Source: an uncultured Bacteroides sp. (GTDB taxonomy: Bacteria > Bacteroidota > Bacteroidia > Bacteroidales > Bacteroidaceae). Taken from it: 23,766 bases of DNA. Below are positions 23,714 to 23,766 of this stretch, piece after piece. The stretch lies in the NCBI GenBank assembly GCA_905198575.1, contig CAJKDC010000037.1:1-23766 (forward strand), given 5' to 3'. Every line of letters begins with the position of its first letter. Within the stretch, counting starts at the first letter, position 1. A program made the translations under genes and the position numbers. Below the pieces are notes generated by a model. It saw only the letters and a program-made list of their open reading frames with translations. It was not told where the DNA came from and searched no databases.

Positions 23714-23766
23714 GGTTCCTTGGATGAGTGGCTTAGTCAGCGGTCTGCAAAACCGTGTACGGCGGT
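23714..23766 (+). tRNA. tRNA-Cys (GCA), cut by the window end
   Basis: The 5' acceptor strand GGTTCCT (23714-23720) is followed by a short 3-bp D stem GAT/GTC with GG in the loop. The anticodon arm GCGGT-CTGCAAA-ACCGT has anticodon GCA at 23747-23749. The variable loop GTAC and the first T-stem bases GGCGG come next. The T loop, the 3' acceptor strand and any CCA lie outside the window. Confidence 0.93.

Overview
The window reads as chromosome of a gut Bacteroidales bacterium (Bacteroides/Phocaeicola type). Three things point there: repeated -7 elements of the form TAnnTTTG; Bacteroidota-typical proteins (Rho with a long disordered insertion, a fused FeoA-FeoB, DUF3805/DUF3806 and DUF3127 proteins); and moderate GC with A/T-rich intergenic DNA. 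The species cannot be fixed from the sequence alone.

Layout: (1) 1-1783 is a mobile-element scar. A 1584-bp IS3-family insertion sequence (68-1651, transposase on the minus strand, 3-bp target duplication CCG) lies directly against the 3' stub of a beheaded gene (1652-1783). It is flanked by, and contains, short repeat arrays that look like insertion-sequence end sites. (2) 1839-3545 is a PMT/ArnT-like membrane glycosyltransferase. It converges, through a strong shared terminator, on a minus-strand pair (DUF3805/3806 protein and an ABC-F ATPase, 3618-6310), preceded by a RidA deaminase (6438-6815). (3) 7133-9142 is rho with its long leader, converging on a DUF3127 OB-fold-like protein with an SSB-type tail (9225-9605). 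(4) 9782-17069 is a tightly packed plus-strand cluster: dnaN, a DEDDh 3'-5' exonuclease, coaBC, recN, an rlmB-type rRNA methyltransferase, and a secreted degenerate-trypsin/TPR protein. (5) 17145-20738 is a minus-strand operon tilS-cobU-cobT-cobS: tRNA-Ile lysidinylation followed by assembly of the lower ligand and nucleotide loop of cobalamin. (6) 20944-23627 is divergent feoAB plus a Cys-rich FeoB partner (ferrous iron uptake). (7) A tRNA-Cys gene starts at 23714 and is cut by the window end.

Most of this is conserved housekeeping. No clearly new multi-gene system is visible. The points most worth a second look are: the SSB-like C-terminal tail on the DUF3127 protein next to the clamp gene; the large Q/A/P-rich insertion in Rho; a near-consensus promoter that would make the tilS-cob transcript leaderless; a mutually exclusive hairpin pair ahead of the DUF3805-ABC-F genes; a frameshift cassette with a 16-bp hairpin in the transposase; the trypsin-like protein lacking its catalytic motifs; and an Asp/His-rich segment in FeoAB.
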